A DNA stretch of 64,000 nucleotides from assembly GCF_019856455.1 (NCBI RefSeq), contig NZ_CP082205.1:2418001-2482000 (forward strand). The letters are read 5' to 3'. The notes beneath the pieces are model-generated. The model saw only the letters and a list, made by a program, of their open reading frames with translations. It did not search any database and was not told the origin of the DNA. The position numbers and the translations under genes are program-made. Numbering within the stretch: the first letter of the stretch is position 1; each line of letters opens with the position of its first letter. The stretch comes from Streptococcus suis. Lineage in GTDB: Bacteria > Bacillota > Bacilli > Lactobacillales > Streptococcaceae. Positions 25,904-34,713 of the stretch are shown here, piece by piece.

Positions 25904-27796
25904 TTACCAAATAATCACGCGGTCTTCTTTTGCTCGCCACATGCCGTCGCCTTCTTGAACGCCAAAGGTTTCATGGAATTCATCGAAGTTTGGCAACTGG
26001 ATGTTGGTGCGTAGGTGACCTGGTGCATGGACATCGACACTTGCCAACATCTGCATGAACTCAGGACGGGCCTTCATTCGCCAGATACGAGCAAAGTTAG
26101 TGAAGAATTCCTCTGCGGAGAAGTCTTCTTCTGACTTGGCTGCTTCCAAGGCCGCTGCAATCCCACCAAGGTCGGCAATGTTTTCTGACACAGTCAACTT
26201 ACCATTGATTTTGGCACCGTAAGAATCCTGACCTTCAAATTGGTCGATGACCTGCTGGGTACGGGCCTCAAAAGCAGCATAGTCTTCCTCTGTCCACCAG
26301 TTATTCAAGCTACCATGCTCATCGAAGGAAGCACCGTTTGAGTCAAAGGCATGGGAAATCTCATGGGCAATGACGGCACCGATACCACCGTAGTTAGCTG
26401 ATGAAGACTGCTCCAGAGAGTAGAATGGCGCCTGCAAAATGGCTGCTGGAAAGACAATCAAGTTCTTCTGTGGATTGTAGTAGGCATTGACCATGTGAGC
26501 TGGCATGCCCCATTCCTTAATGTCCACAGGCTTGTTCCACTTGCTCCAACCATGAGCGATGTCAATCTTGTTTAGCTCAATGGCATTTTCCACCAAGGAC
26601 TTGCTTGGGTCAATAATCTTCTTATAATAACGCTCTGGCAAGGCTTCTGGGTAGCCGATGTAAGGCTTGATGACATTAAGTTTGACAATGGCTTTGTCAC
26701 GCGTCTCTTGAGCCAACCAATCTGCCGTTTCCAAGCGAGATTTATACACCTCAATCATCTTGGCAACTTTGGCTTCCACATCAGCCTTGGCTTCTGGTGA
26801 GAATTTCTCCCCAGCATACCAAAGACCGAGGGCTTGGTTAAAGTAGCCTTGTGCCAAGTTGTAGGCTGCTTTTTCTTGATTTTGAGCCTGCGGTGTACCA
26901 GAAAGGGCACGGCTATAGGCTCCTGCTAGAATACGAATTTCATCCGACAGGAAGGCTGTATAAGCTCCTGCCGCTTTCAAAATCAAGGTTGCCTTCAAAA
27001 GTTCCCAGTTATCCGCACTGTAAATGTCCTTGGCAGCCTGCCAGAAACGTTCCTCAGGCACGATAATCTTGTCTGGCGTTTGACCTAAAATCGCTGTGAA
27101 GAAATCATCCAAAGGCAACTCTGGTACCAAGGCAGTAAAATCTGCCCACTCGTACGGGTGGTAAAGTTTGGCGTACTCAGAACCTTCTTCGTTTGACAGA
27201 ACATACTTGGCAATCGTAGCATCTAGTTCCAAACGCTTGTCCAAGAGGTCCTTGATTTCCTCATCACTGAAACCGAACTTAGGCAGGAGGGATTCCTGAC
27301 TCTCACGCCAAGTCTTGAGCAATTCTGCACCCTTTTCATGCCCTTCCTCATAGTAGGTCGTATCTGGCAGGATAATGCCTAGAGAATCTGCCCAGAGGAC
27401 ATTGGTGGTCGCGTCCATAAAGTCAGGTGCCACACCGAAAGGCATGAGGTTTGGCTTACCTGCCAACTCATATTCTGCCAGCTTGCTGGTAAATTCTTCG
27501 AAAGAGTTGAGAGCCTTGTACTCTGCAATCAAGGCTTGTGCAGGTTCTGCCCCCAAACGGTCACGGGTTTCATAGTCAGCCACTTGCTTGTGGAAAGCTA
27601 CAAAGTTTTGCAAAACGCTATCTTCTGGGACATCTTCTCCCACCAACCATGCGTTTGTCGTGTCAATCATGAGCTTTTCAATCTCATCCGCCAAGTCCGT
27701 GAAACCACCTGTTCTTGGCTTATCGTCTGGAATCACGGCTGTTTTTGCCCATTCACCATTGACGTATTCGTAAAAATCATCTTGTAAACGTGTCAT
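25904..27796 (-). CDS. pepO: M13-family endopeptidase O
   Basis: A 630-residue neprilysin-like zinc metallopeptidase. The zinc site is HEISHAF in VIAHEISHAFDSNG, with the third ligand Glu in ENIADLGGIAAA. The C-terminus ends DRVIIW, as usual for the family. The ATG at 27794-27796 (MTRLQDDF) has AAAGGAG upstream; the longer open frame runs into IS copy D and is an artefact. Streptococcal PepO degrades oligopeptides and can act as a surface adhesin. IS copy D lies 29 bp upstream of the start, between the -10 box and the ribosome site, so expression is probably altered. Confidence 0.95.
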   Translation of the reverse strand: MTRLQDDFYEYVNGEWAKTAVIPDDKPRTGGFTDLADEIEKLMIDTTNAWLVGEDVPEDSVLQNFVAFHKQVADYETRDRLGAEPAQALIAEYKALNSFEEFTSKLAEYELAGKPNLMPFGVAPDFMDATTNVLWADSLGIILPDTTYYEEGHEKGAELLKTWRESQESLLPKFGFSDEEIKDLLDKRLELDATIAKYVLSNEEGSEYAKLYHPYEWADFTALVPELPLDDFFTAILGQTPDKIIVPEERFWQAAKDIYSADNWELLKATLILKAAGAYTAFLSDEIRILAGAYSRALSGTPQAQNQEKAAYNLAQGYFNQALGLWYAGEKFSPEAKADVEAKVAKMIEVYKSRLETADWLAQETRDKAIVKLNVIKPYIGYPEALPERYYKKIIDPSKSLVENAIELNKIDIAHGWSKWNKPVDIKEWGMPAHMVNAYYNPQKNLIVFPAAILQAPFYSLEQSSSANYGGIGAVIAHEISHAFDSNGASFDEHGSLNNWWTEEDYAAFEARTQQVIDQFEGQDSYGAKINGKLTVSENIADLGGIAAALEAAKSEEDFSAEEFFTNFARIWRMKARPEFMQMLASVDVHAPGHLRTNIQLPNFDEFHETFGVQEGDGMWRAKEDRVIIW

Positions 27797-27885
27797 TGAT
27801 TTTCTCCTTTTGTCTTTCTTAATGACTGATATGTAAAGCCCTTTGTCAAGTAAAAACAATCGAACTGATTAAAAAATGAAAAGTA

Positions 27886-28166
27886 TCTAGAAAGAGCCTA
27901 GTTCTTAGCTTCGGGCATTGGCCACTCTGATATTCGTGGATTGGTTACCTACAGGTCAATGGTTCTGCCGCGAGTCCTACTCTCTATAAGCGTGGATCAC
28001 AATTGTGCCACTTAGTCGTTTCGTAGATGACTCAAACCTTGAAGTCCTAAACTCCTTCAAGATACTTTCCATTCAAACATGATTTCAATCCTTATTTCTG
28101 TCCAAATTCACCCAGTGATTTTGGATAGAAATAGGGATTCCTCATCGCTCTGCGATGATAAAACTT
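27886..28166 (-). ncRNA. Putative bridge RNA region, copy D
   Basis: Same structure as copy B (13625-13905). It lies closest to pepO, so read-through from this RNA could supply pepO transcripts. Confidence 0.45.
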
Positions 28167-28202
28167 AATGGTCAAAAGTGTACATGAAAACAAGCGCTAA
28201 CT

Positions 28203-29324
28203 TCAAGCTATTCTTCCTGTCATCATCCCCCAAATAAAACCAGACAATTCTCGTGCAATAGCTGTTTTAGCAACATTTTGTTTCTTATTTTTTCCTAGAA
28301 CAAGTGTGCGATAACGTCTTCTTAAGCGTTCATTAGCCTTATCCGCATAAGCAATCACCTCCACTCGGTTTCCACTTTGTCTCCTTTTCAATTCTTTGGA
28401 TTTATACCCAATCGTCCCCTTAGCCAATGATTGTGCAGCTTCTATCAGAAGTCGTCTCACATGGCTATTCCCAGCTTTGGTGATAGCACCTCTTCTCTCC
28501 TTGTCGCCGCTAGAATTTTCGCTAGGAGTTAGCCCAAGATAAGAAGCAAAATGTTGAGCTGTCGCAAAGCGATTAAAATCACCGATTTCTGTCACAATGG
28601 AAAGAGCAGTTAGTGTTTTAATGCCAATAAAGCAAGAAAGCCGTGAGACCTTCTCTTGATAACTGTCGCTTTGACCCAGTTGCTCAATTCGTGCATCATA
28701 CCGTTCTATTTGATCTACTAATTTCTCATAGGTCAATAGATATTCTGTCAAAATCTCTGCGTAAAGTCCCTCAGGTTTTAGGGAACGGAGCCAGCGAACA
28801 TGTTTCTGTGTCCAATTACTGCTTCCCTCGGTATAGCGAAAATCATGTCGGAGACAGAAGGCAAGAATTTGTTGTTTGATTTTCTTCAGAGCCACTTTGT
28901 GGTCTGTTCTCATGCGGATATATTCTTTGACTTGTTCATCCTCAACAGTAGGAATATGAACAGGCCGATAGCTACGAAAGGCCAGAGCTTTTGCGAGCTG
29001 AGCTGCATCTTTTTTATCAGTCTTAACACGCTTAGATCCTTCCTTCATCACCGTTGTAGGCGCCATCACGATACAGGGAATCCCGTGAGCTTGTAGCTGG
29101 TGATATAGGGTAAATCCAAGACATCCGGCTTCGTAGCCACATAACACTTCTGCATCTTGACCATATAAACGACGAAGCTCATTCACATAGTTCACAATAT
29201 AGCTAACATTTGGACCAACTTTAGTGCTATGTTTGAATTGATTCGCCATCATATCATAATAGCAGAGTGAAAAACTTTCTTTGTGAACATCCATTCCGAT
29301 GAAAAGTGTGGTAAAATGAAACAT
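28203..29324 (-). CDS. IS110-family recombinase, copy D
   Basis: Intact 373-residue recombinase, same protein as copies A, B and C. Confidence 0.97.
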   Translation of the reverse strand: MFHFTTLFIGMDVHKESFSLCYYDMMANQFKHSTKVGPNVSYIVNYVNELRRLYGQDAEVLCGYEAGCLGFTLYHQLQAHGIPCIVMAPTTVMKEGSKRVKTDKKDAAQLAKALAFRSYRPVHIPTVEDEQVKEYIRMRTDHKVALKKIKQQILAFCLRHDFRYTEGSSNWTQKHVRWLRSLKPEGLYAEILTEYLLTYEKLVDQIERYDARIEQLGQSDSYQEKVSRLSCFIGIKTLTALSIVTEIGDFNRFATAQHFASYLGLTPSENSSGDKERRGAITKAGNSHVRRLLIEAAQSLAKGTIGYKSKELKRRQSGNRVEVIAYADKANERLRRRYRTLVLGKNKKQNVAKTAIARELSGFIWGMMTGRIA

Positions 29325-29434
29325 ATAAGACCTCCAATTGAGTGTGGTAATTCCTGTTAGAAGTTGATTGTTTTTTTATTCTAGTGTACAGGTAAATCCA
29401 CGAATTCTCAACTGGGGGTCTTTACATATTGTCT

Positions 29435-29463
29435 ATAATAACAAAAAATTCTGACAATTTCAC
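29435..29463 (-). promoter_or_regulatory. Probable former pepO promoter
   Basis: Minus strand GTGAAA (29458-29463), 17-bp spacer, TATTAT (29435-29440). IS copy D now starts 2 bp after the -10 box. Confidence 0.4.
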
Positions 29464-30305
29464 TTATCAGGTGACCATGACCAAGTATTTTTTAGAATAA
29501 TACTCGAACAAACCACAAGAAGGCTGACAACGGCACAGGTCCCTGACATGGTTAAATCCAGTTGATTGGCCACTAAAAAACCTAGCACAACCGTTAAAAT
29601 AGCGATACCTTGCCCTAAAAGAAGCAATTGCCAAAAGGATTTGACCCAACGTAGGGCAGCCATACTTGGTGCCACCAAGAAAACAATAACAGTCATCGAG
29701 CCAATCGCTTCAAAGGCCAGAACAGTAGTTAAGGAAACTAGAATCAAAATAACCATTTCTAAAATCCTTGTTCGTAAGCCAGACAAACGAGCATGGTTGC
29801 TGTCAAATAGATACACTTGTAAACGATGGTAAGCCCAAACAAAAAATAGAACAATAACCAACCAAGCCAAACTCGACTTGACCAGACTAACAGGGAGTGA
29901 CCAGGCTAGAACATCCATACGATGGAGCGGAGCAAAAAGTACTTCCCCCTGCAAAACCAGATCCACATCCAAGTGAACATTGCGAGCAAAAAGAGAAATA
30001 AGCAAAACCGCCATCGCAAAAAAGAAAGAAAAAACTAGACCTGTTGCGGCATCATGCGCTATCTTTCGACTATGCAGACGGTCAATGGCAAGAACCGATA
30101 ATAACCCAAACAGACTGGCACCAACTATTAGCAACGGTGAATCCAAACTATGACTAATAAAAAATCCCAGAACAATCCCAAGCAAGACAGAATGCGATAG
30201 CGCATCTGCCAACATCGATTGATTTTTTACAACCAGTATCGAGCCGAGCAAGCCACAAGAACTAGCAATAACCATCAAAATGAGTAATACTTCAAACACG
30301 ACCAT
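29460..30305 (-). CDS. troD: Metal ABC transporter permease (TroD/MtsC-like)
   Basis: An ABC-3 family permease of about 281 residues with seven to eight hydrophobic segments, including DALSHSVLLGIVLGF and GSMTVIVFLVAPSMAALRW, typical of Mn/Zn/Fe importers. The start is uncertain: ATG 30303-30305 (MVVFEVLL) overlaps the troC stop by 14 bp but its GGAG is only 1 nt away. A GTG two codons later or an ATG five codons earlier are alternatives. It is the second permease of the operon. The gene name follows the S. suis TroABCD scheme. Confidence 0.85.
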   Translation of the reverse strand: MVVFEVLLILMVIASSCGLLGSILVVKNQSMLADALSHSVLLGIVLGFFISHSLDSPLLIVGASLFGLLSVLAIDRLHSRKIAHDAATGLVFSFFFAMAVLLISLFARNVHLDVDLVLQGEVLFAPLHRMDVLAWSLPVSLVKSSLAWLVIVLFFVWAYHRLQVYLFDSNHARLSGLRTRILEMVILILVSLTTVLAFEAIGSMTVIVFLVAPSMAALRWVKSFWQLLLLGQGIAILTVVLGFLVANQLDLTMSGTCAVVSLLVVCSSIILKNTWSWSPDK

Positions 30306-31152
30306 TCTCCTTTCTGACATAGGTAACATACACAAATGCAGACAGAGTCAGACCTGTCAGACAGACGATAATAGTCGGTCCGGTCGACAAGCCAGATACA
30401 CTGGAGCTAATCCAGGTCCCTACGAAAGCCGACCCAATTGCAACGATTCCTGCCAGTAATAGACTCTTGTGATACGATTTTCCCAGCATCAAGCCAAAGA
30501 CAGCTGGTGCAATCAAAAAACTACTCATCAAAATAGCTCCGACTAACTTTAATCCTACTGCAATTAGGCAAATCATCAAAAACATCGTCAACTGCTGTAA
30601 GTACTTTACACGAACACCAATAACCCTTGCAAAAGTTTGATCAAACAGATATAGCTTATAGTCTTGATAAAAGAAAGCAAACAATGCCAAAGCCAATAGT
30701 GAAATAATTCCGATGAGTATCACATCATCCAGCTGAATAAAGGCTGCCTGTCCAAATAGATAGGTTTGCAATCCAGCTTGGGAAGCCCCTGCAAAGGCTT
30801 CATTTCCCTGAATAGCATTTTTCAAGACCATTCCCAAACCAAAGAAAGACGCAGACACCAATGAAAGGGCATTGACTAGGCTGTGACCACCTTTTCGACG
30901 CAGCCAATGGACAAGTGCATAAGAAAAGTAGCCTGACAACACTGCTCCTAACAGCAAGTAGAGAGGATGTCGCGACTGAAAAATCATGAAAGAGACAATC
31001 ACTCCAGGATAAGAAGCATGCCCCAGAGCATCCCCAAGCAAACTCTGTTTAGTAAGAACAGATATACTTCCGATAGTGCTGGCTGCTACAGCTAGGCTGA
31101 CGGTCCCTAAAGCAACTGTCCAGAAAGAATACTCTTTGAAAACCTCAAACAT
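30292..31152 (-). CDS. troC: Metal ABC transporter permease (TroC/MtsC-like)
   Basis: A 286-residue ABC-3 family membrane protein. ATG 31150-31152 (MFEVFKEYSF) with AAAGGAGGCAGCC upstream is preferred over the longer frame. It contains GDALGHASYPGVIVSF and GAILMSSFLIAPAVFGL. It overlaps troB by 8 bp and troD by 14 bp, so the three are translationally coupled. Together the two permeases would form the Mn(II) channel. Confidence 0.9.
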   Translation of the reverse strand: MFEVFKEYSFWTVALGTVSLAVAASTIGSISVLTKQSLLGDALGHASYPGVIVSFMIFQSRHPLYLLLGAVLSGYFSYALVHWLRRKGGHSLVNALSLVSASFFGLGMVLKNAIQGNEAFAGASQAGLQTYLFGQAAFIQLDDVILIGIISLLALALFAFFYQDYKLYLFDQTFARVIGVRVKYLQQLTMFLMICLIAVGLKLVGAILMSSFLIAPAVFGLMLGKSYHKSLLLAGIVAIGSAFVGTWISSSVSGLSTGPTIIVCLTGLTLSAFVYVTYVRKENGRV

Positions 31153-31915
31153 GGCTGCCTCCTTTGGCATTTCCTAAAAACAGCCCATTTCCTATGCCGT
31201 AGGTCGCCTGATAATTCTCGCTTGTCAAAGTCTCATCCATCGGACCAGAGTCAATCACATGCTTATGAAGCCAGACAAGGTGATCAAAGTAGGCATCCAG
31301 CGTCGTTAAGTCATGATGAATGACAATGGAAGTTTTCCCTTCACATTGGAACTCCTTGAGCATATCCATAATCATGATTTCTGTTGCCTGATCAATCCCT
31401 GCTAGAGGCTCATCCATAAGATACAATTCTGCTTCCTGTGCCAGGGCTCTGGCTAGAAAGACCCGCTGACGCTGCCCACCTGAAAGCTGATCAATCTGAC
31501 GATGGCGTAAATCCGCAATTTTTAACCGTTCTAGAGCCTGCTCAACAATCTGTCTATCAGCTTTAGTCGGTCTTCTAAACATCCCCTTACTATGAGCGAA
31601 GCGTCCCATCAGAACAATTTCAAAGACTGTTGCAGGAAATTGCCAGTTTACTTGACTGGACTGGGGAATATAGGCTACTTTTTGAGCAATCAACCTCTCT
31701 AGACCTGCCTCCTGACCAAGCAGGCGAACCTGCCCTGTGTCAGGTTTTTCCAACCCCAAAATGACCTTGAATAGACTGGACTTCCCAGCACCATTTGGTC
31801 CAACAATAGCCGTCCGACTCCCTCTGGGAATCACCAAATTAACATCTTCTAAAGCCATGGTCTGGCTGGCTGAATATGCTAAATTGACATCTTTTAATTC
31901 AATGATTGCTGACAT
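31145..31915 (-). CDS. troB: Metal ABC transporter ATPase (TroB-like)
   Basis: A 256-residue ATPase. Walker A is GPNGAGKSS (about residues 39-47), the signature LSGGQRQR (about 143-150), Walker B LYLMDEPLAGID and the H-loop His in SIVIHHDL. It powers import through the two permeases. Unusually for such operons, about 550 bp containing a BOX-like repeat separate it from the binding-protein gene upstream. Confidence 0.93.
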   Translation of the reverse strand: MSAIIELKDVNLAYSASQTMALEDVNLVIPRGSRTAIVGPNGAGKSSLFKVILGLEKPDTGQVRLLGQEAGLERLIAQKVAYIPQSSQVNWQFPATVFEIVLMGRFAHSKGMFRRPTKADRQIVEQALERLKIADLRHRQIDQLSGGQRQRVFLARALAQEAELYLMDEPLAGIDQATEIMIMDMLKEFQCEGKTSIVIHHDLTTLDAYFDHLVWLHKHVIDSGPMDETLTSENYQATYGIGNGLFLGNAKGGSHV

Positions 31916-31951
31916 ATTTCCTCCTATTTTTTAAAATGATATACCTCATTC

Positions 31952-32095
31952 ATACTCAATGAAAATCAAAATCAGACCAACCTACCAAGCTGAGAAAGTC
32001 GATAAGATTAAGATACCGTACCAACAAATTGCTAGCAAACCCTATACATCGCTTATTTCAACACATAAGTGCATGAATTTGATTTTCGTAGAGCA
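31952..32095. repeat. Degenerate BOX-like repeat between troA and troB
   Basis: Ends ATACTCAATGAAAATCAAA and TTTGATTTTCGTAGAG match the termini of the repeat at 5286-5390, but the interior is longer and diverged. Further on, 32096-32468 holds no gene. It shows imperfect inverted repeats (CTCGACCTAGACCGAG near 32160; GACTAG...ACTGT with ACAGT...CTAGTC near 32213-32281). The open frame across it is not gene-like. Confidence 0.6.
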
Positions 32096-32468
32096 CCAAT
32101 GCTTCCTTCAATCGTATGTTTATAAATCTGTTAAAAATGGTCCAAAAACGGAAAGAGCTCGACCTAGACCGAGTCCTTTTTACTACTCATTTGAAAGCCC
32201 TATTCACGCACAGACTAGTGATATATACTGTCCCGCTGTGAACCAAGATCATCGAGGTCTACAAACAGTATTTCTAGTCAAGGACCTCAATAACTGGTAT
32301 GATTTGCTACTAACGCCTATCCTCCCCCAAGCGTTACCACCTCCTATAGAACGAGTCCTATACTGCTTGTGCTCGAAACAATTGATTATCCCTCATATTG
32401 GTACCTATCAACTCTATCTTCGGTAATATCTCTAGTCTTCATTGAATAGCAAGTCCGTTCGACCTGTA

Positions 32469-33392
32469 CTATTTCAGATATTTAACCATCAGTTTAACAT
32501 TATGTTTGTACATGTCGATAAAGGTATCCCCTTCCTCGCCTTCTGGTGCCAAGGAATCTGAGAACAACTCCTTACTTTCGCCAGTAACAACTTCAACCTG
32601 ACCACCTTTGGCTTTTACTGCCTCTTGCAATTTCTCCATGCGTTCTGGATTGGTTGTAGACTCTGTAAAGATAGCCTTGATATTATGGTCGATGATTAGG
32701 TTAACTGTCTCAATCATGTCACTGTTAGCCACTTCTGAGTCGGTGCTCACGCCTTGAGGAGCATAAAGAGTGAAGTCATAACTAGCAGCAAAGTAATTAA
32801 AGGCATCATGTGGTGTTACCAAATAGCGACTTTCTTTTGGAATCACACTTAATTCTTTTTCTACCCAAGCATGCAAATCATCTAGCTGCGCTTGGTACTT
32901 TTCTGCATTTTTCTGAATCATCTCAGCTTTAGCAGGTAAGAGTTTTTGTAGTTCCTCTGAAGCTACAGCTACAGCTGACTTGTACAAGGGAATTGAAAAC
33001 CAGAAGTGCGGATCGACAATCTCTTCTCCATCCTCATCCATCGTATTCAAGTCTTTTGCATTAAAGTTTTTAGAAACAGCTACTCCGGTCTTCTCCAAAG
33101 CTTCAACCATTTTACCTTCAAAGTGCAAACCGTGGTAGAGAACAAGGTCAGCCTTTTGTAATTTTGATAGATCACTAGATTTGGCTACGTACAAATGAGG
33201 ATCTTCTCCTGCTGGAATCAGCAAATCACGTTCCACCTCATCACCCGCCAGCTGATAGACCATGTCATTGAGGAAGGAAGTAGTCACAGCCACTCTTGGC
33301 TTACTAGATCCTTCTGTGGTTTGCGATGGACGACAAGCTCCTAGCCCTATTAGGGACAATAGCAGAGCAAAACTGAACAATATTTTCTTCAT
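32469..33392 (-). CDS. troA: Metal-binding lipoprotein TroA (Mn/Zn ABC transporter)
   Basis: A 307-residue cluster A-I binding protein. The lipobox LIGLGAC puts the lipidated Cys at about residue 20. Metal ligands visible: His in EDPHLYVAKSSD, His in VDPHFWFS, and the conserved Glu/Asp near the C-terminus (FTESTTNPE, GDTFIDMYKHN). It captures manganese (as reported for S. suis TroA) and delivers it to TroBCD. The upstream region has a DtxR-type operator shared with the divergent troR. Confidence 0.93.
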   Translation of the reverse strand: MKKILFSFALLLSLIGLGACRPSQTTEGSSKPRVAVTTSFLNDMVYQLAGDEVERDLLIPAGEDPHLYVAKSSDLSKLQKADLVLYHGLHFEGKMVEALEKTGVAVSKNFNAKDLNTMDEDGEEIVDPHFWFSIPLYKSAVAVASEELQKLLPAKAEMIQKNAEKYQAQLDDLHAWVEKELSVIPKESRYLVTPHDAFNYFAASYDFTLYAPQGVSTDSEVANSDMIETVNLIIDHNIKAIFTESTTNPERMEKLQEAVKAKGGQVEVVTGESKELFSDSLAPEGEEGDTFIDMYKHNVKLMVKYLK

Positions 33393-33414
33393 ATAGGTTC
33401 TCCTTTTATTTTTA

Positions 33415-33428
33415 TTAAGTATACCTAA
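33415..33428. promoter_or_regulatory. DtxR/MntR-type operator between troA and troR
   Basis: The imperfect palindrome TTAAGTATACCTAA, with a related AT-rich repeat (AATTAGATTAAGCTAA) just downstream, lies in the divergent intergenic region close to the troA start. This is where the Mn-responsive regulator would be expected to bind. Confidence 0.6.
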
Positions 33429-33484
33429 CTATATAATTAGATTAAGCTAAAAAATTCATTTTGTCAACTGATTTTTAAATTTTT

Positions 33485-33493
33485 TGATATAAT
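33485..33493 (+). promoter_or_regulatory. Extended -10 promoter of troR
   Basis: TGATATAAT, an extended -10 box, lies about 25 bp before the troR start. No good -35 is visible. Confidence 0.5.
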
Positions 33494-33517
33494 AGTTTCA
33501 GTAGAAAGCGAGTTCTC

Positions 33518-34177
33518 ATGACACCAAACAAAGAAGATTACCTAAAATGTATTTATGAACTGGGTCAATTAGACCAAAAAATTACCAATAAACTCATCGC
33601 AGAGAAGATGGCCTTCTCCGCACCAGCCGTTTCCGAAATGCTCAAAAAAATGGTAGCCGAAGAGCTCATTTCTAAGGATACCAAGGCAGGTTATCTCCTC
33701 AGCCAAACTGCCCTTGAAATGGTAGCCAGCCTCTATCGCAAACACCGCTTGATTGAGGTATTCTTAGTTGAGCAACTTGGCTACTCTCCAGAAGAAGTAC
33801 ATGAAGAGGCTGAGATTTTAGAACACACCGTTTCAGATCACTTTATCAATCGCCTAGACCTGCTACTGGAACAGCCTCAAACTTGTCCTCACGGGGGAAG
33901 CATTCCTCAAGCAGGACAACCGCTCATCGAACGCTACCAGACAAGGCTGTCACAGCTAACTGAGACAGGGAACTACCAGCTTGTCCGTATCCATGACTTC
34001 TATCAACTCCTTCAGTACTTGGAACAACATGAATTAGCTGTCGGCGATTTACTAACCGTCACAGACTTCGACCACTTTGCCCAAACCATCACCATCCAGT
34101 ACAAGGACAAAGAGCTCGCCGTCCCAACAGCCATCGCCCAACAATTATTCATCGAAAAAAGCAATCGCCCAGCCTAA
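33518..34177 (+). CDS. troR: DtxR/MntR-family metalloregulator
   Basis: A 219-residue metal-dependent repressor. The N-terminal winged helix (EDYLKCIYELGQLDQKITNK, then FSAPAVSEMLKKM) is followed by a dimerisation and metal-binding domain (HRLIEVFLVEQLGY, EEVHEEAEILEHTVSD with metal-ligand Glu/His) and a C-terminal SH3-like domain. It lies divergent to the Mn transporter it would control. The symbol follows S. suis usage; sensing of Mn rather than Fe is by family and context. Confidence 0.9.
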   Translation: MTPNKEDYLKCIYELGQLDQKITNKLIAEKMAFSAPAVSEMLKKMVAEELISKDTKAGYLLSQTALEMVASLYRKHRLIEVFLVEQLGYSPEEVHEEAEILEHTVSDHFINRLDLLLEQPQTCPHGGSIPQAGQPLIERYQTRLSQLTETGNYQLVRIHDFYQLLQYLEQHELAVGDLLTVTDFDHFAQTITIQYKDKELAVPTAIAQQLFIEKSNRPA

Positions 34178-34203
34178 ACAAGCTGAGCGATTATTTTTTT
34201 CTC
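34162..34203 (+). terminator. Terminator of troR
   Basis: TCGCCCAGCC-TAAACAA-GCTGAGCGA followed by TTATTTTTTT. The stem overlaps the troR stop. It could also work for the convergent 34191-34466 gene. Confidence 0.85.
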
Positions 34204-34466
34204 ACATTGCGGAAAATGGATCTGGTTGCAAAAAATAGTTGCCCTAGGATATATACCAAACCCAAAAAAGAACCTATATAAAAACAGCCCAATAGAAAGT
34301 GAGGGTTATAGGTTATAGGCTGCACGACAAACATGAACACGAGTACCAAGCCCCACCGCATACCCCAGGTCATCTTTCTCTGAATCAACCATTCCAGCCA
34401 ATCTTCTCCAACTGAACTTCTGGTTTCCAGATATTCTTGATTAAGGCCTTGAAAAAATTTTCTCAT
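34191..34466 (-). CDS. Small membrane protein of unknown function
   Basis: A 91-residue protein if the ATG at 34464-34466 (MRKFFQGLNQEYLET) is used; the longer open frame extends into a repeat. It has two hydrophobic segments (MRWGLVLVFMFVV, FYIGSFLGLVYILGQLF) and a basic C-terminus. I do not recognise a family. It lies at the edge of the immunity-like cluster. Confidence 0.5.
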   Translation of the reverse strand: MRKFFQGLNQEYLETRSSVGEDWLEWLIQRKMTWGMRWGLVLVFMFVVQPITYNPHFLLGCFYIGSFLGLVYILGQLFFATRSIFRNVRKK

Positions 34467-34482
34467 ATTTCTGACCACCTCT

Positions 34483-34690
34483 GCACTTGATAGTGGGAGT
34501 GGGAAAGAACTCGACCATTCATAGAAGAGTTCGTCTTCCCACCCCCGCACAGTTGATTAGGTCAGATTTGGAGTGTAAAACACGAACAAATCTGCCAATC
34601 AACCACTGCGCTGAGATGTTGACACTAACGTTGAGAAGCGGTGCTGGGCTTTTTGCCCAGCCTCGTTTCCTCTCAGTATACAGGCATTTC
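34483..34690. repeat. Hairpin-rich repeat, family shared with 42944-43215
   Basis: It contains GTGGGAGTGGGAAAGAACTC, AGAGTTCGTCTTCCCACC, CCCCGCACAG, GTCAGATTTGGAGTG and CCAATCAACCACTGCGCTGA in this order. The reverse complement of 42944-43215 has the same blocks in the same order with extra hairpin modules between them. Confidence 0.75.
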
Positions 34691-34713
34691 CCCAAAATGT
34701 CTACTGTCAATTT

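Larger units (their letters stand above)
27826..29432 (-). mobile_element. IS110/IS1111-type insertion sequence, copy D (pepO promoter)
   Basis: 1,607 bp with target halves TTATTATAG and TCATTAAG. It has the same orientation as pepO, with its right end facing pepO. It sits directly after a TATTAT box, splitting promoter from gene. A TTGACA about 24 bp inside the right end points outward toward pepO, but the flank offers only a poor -10 (GTCATT). Confidence 0.95.

Noticed and set aside
31959..32426. Open frame of 155 codons on the plus strand
   Set aside because: It runs through a BOX-like repeat and low-complexity sequence, has no ribosome site and no domain-like composition.
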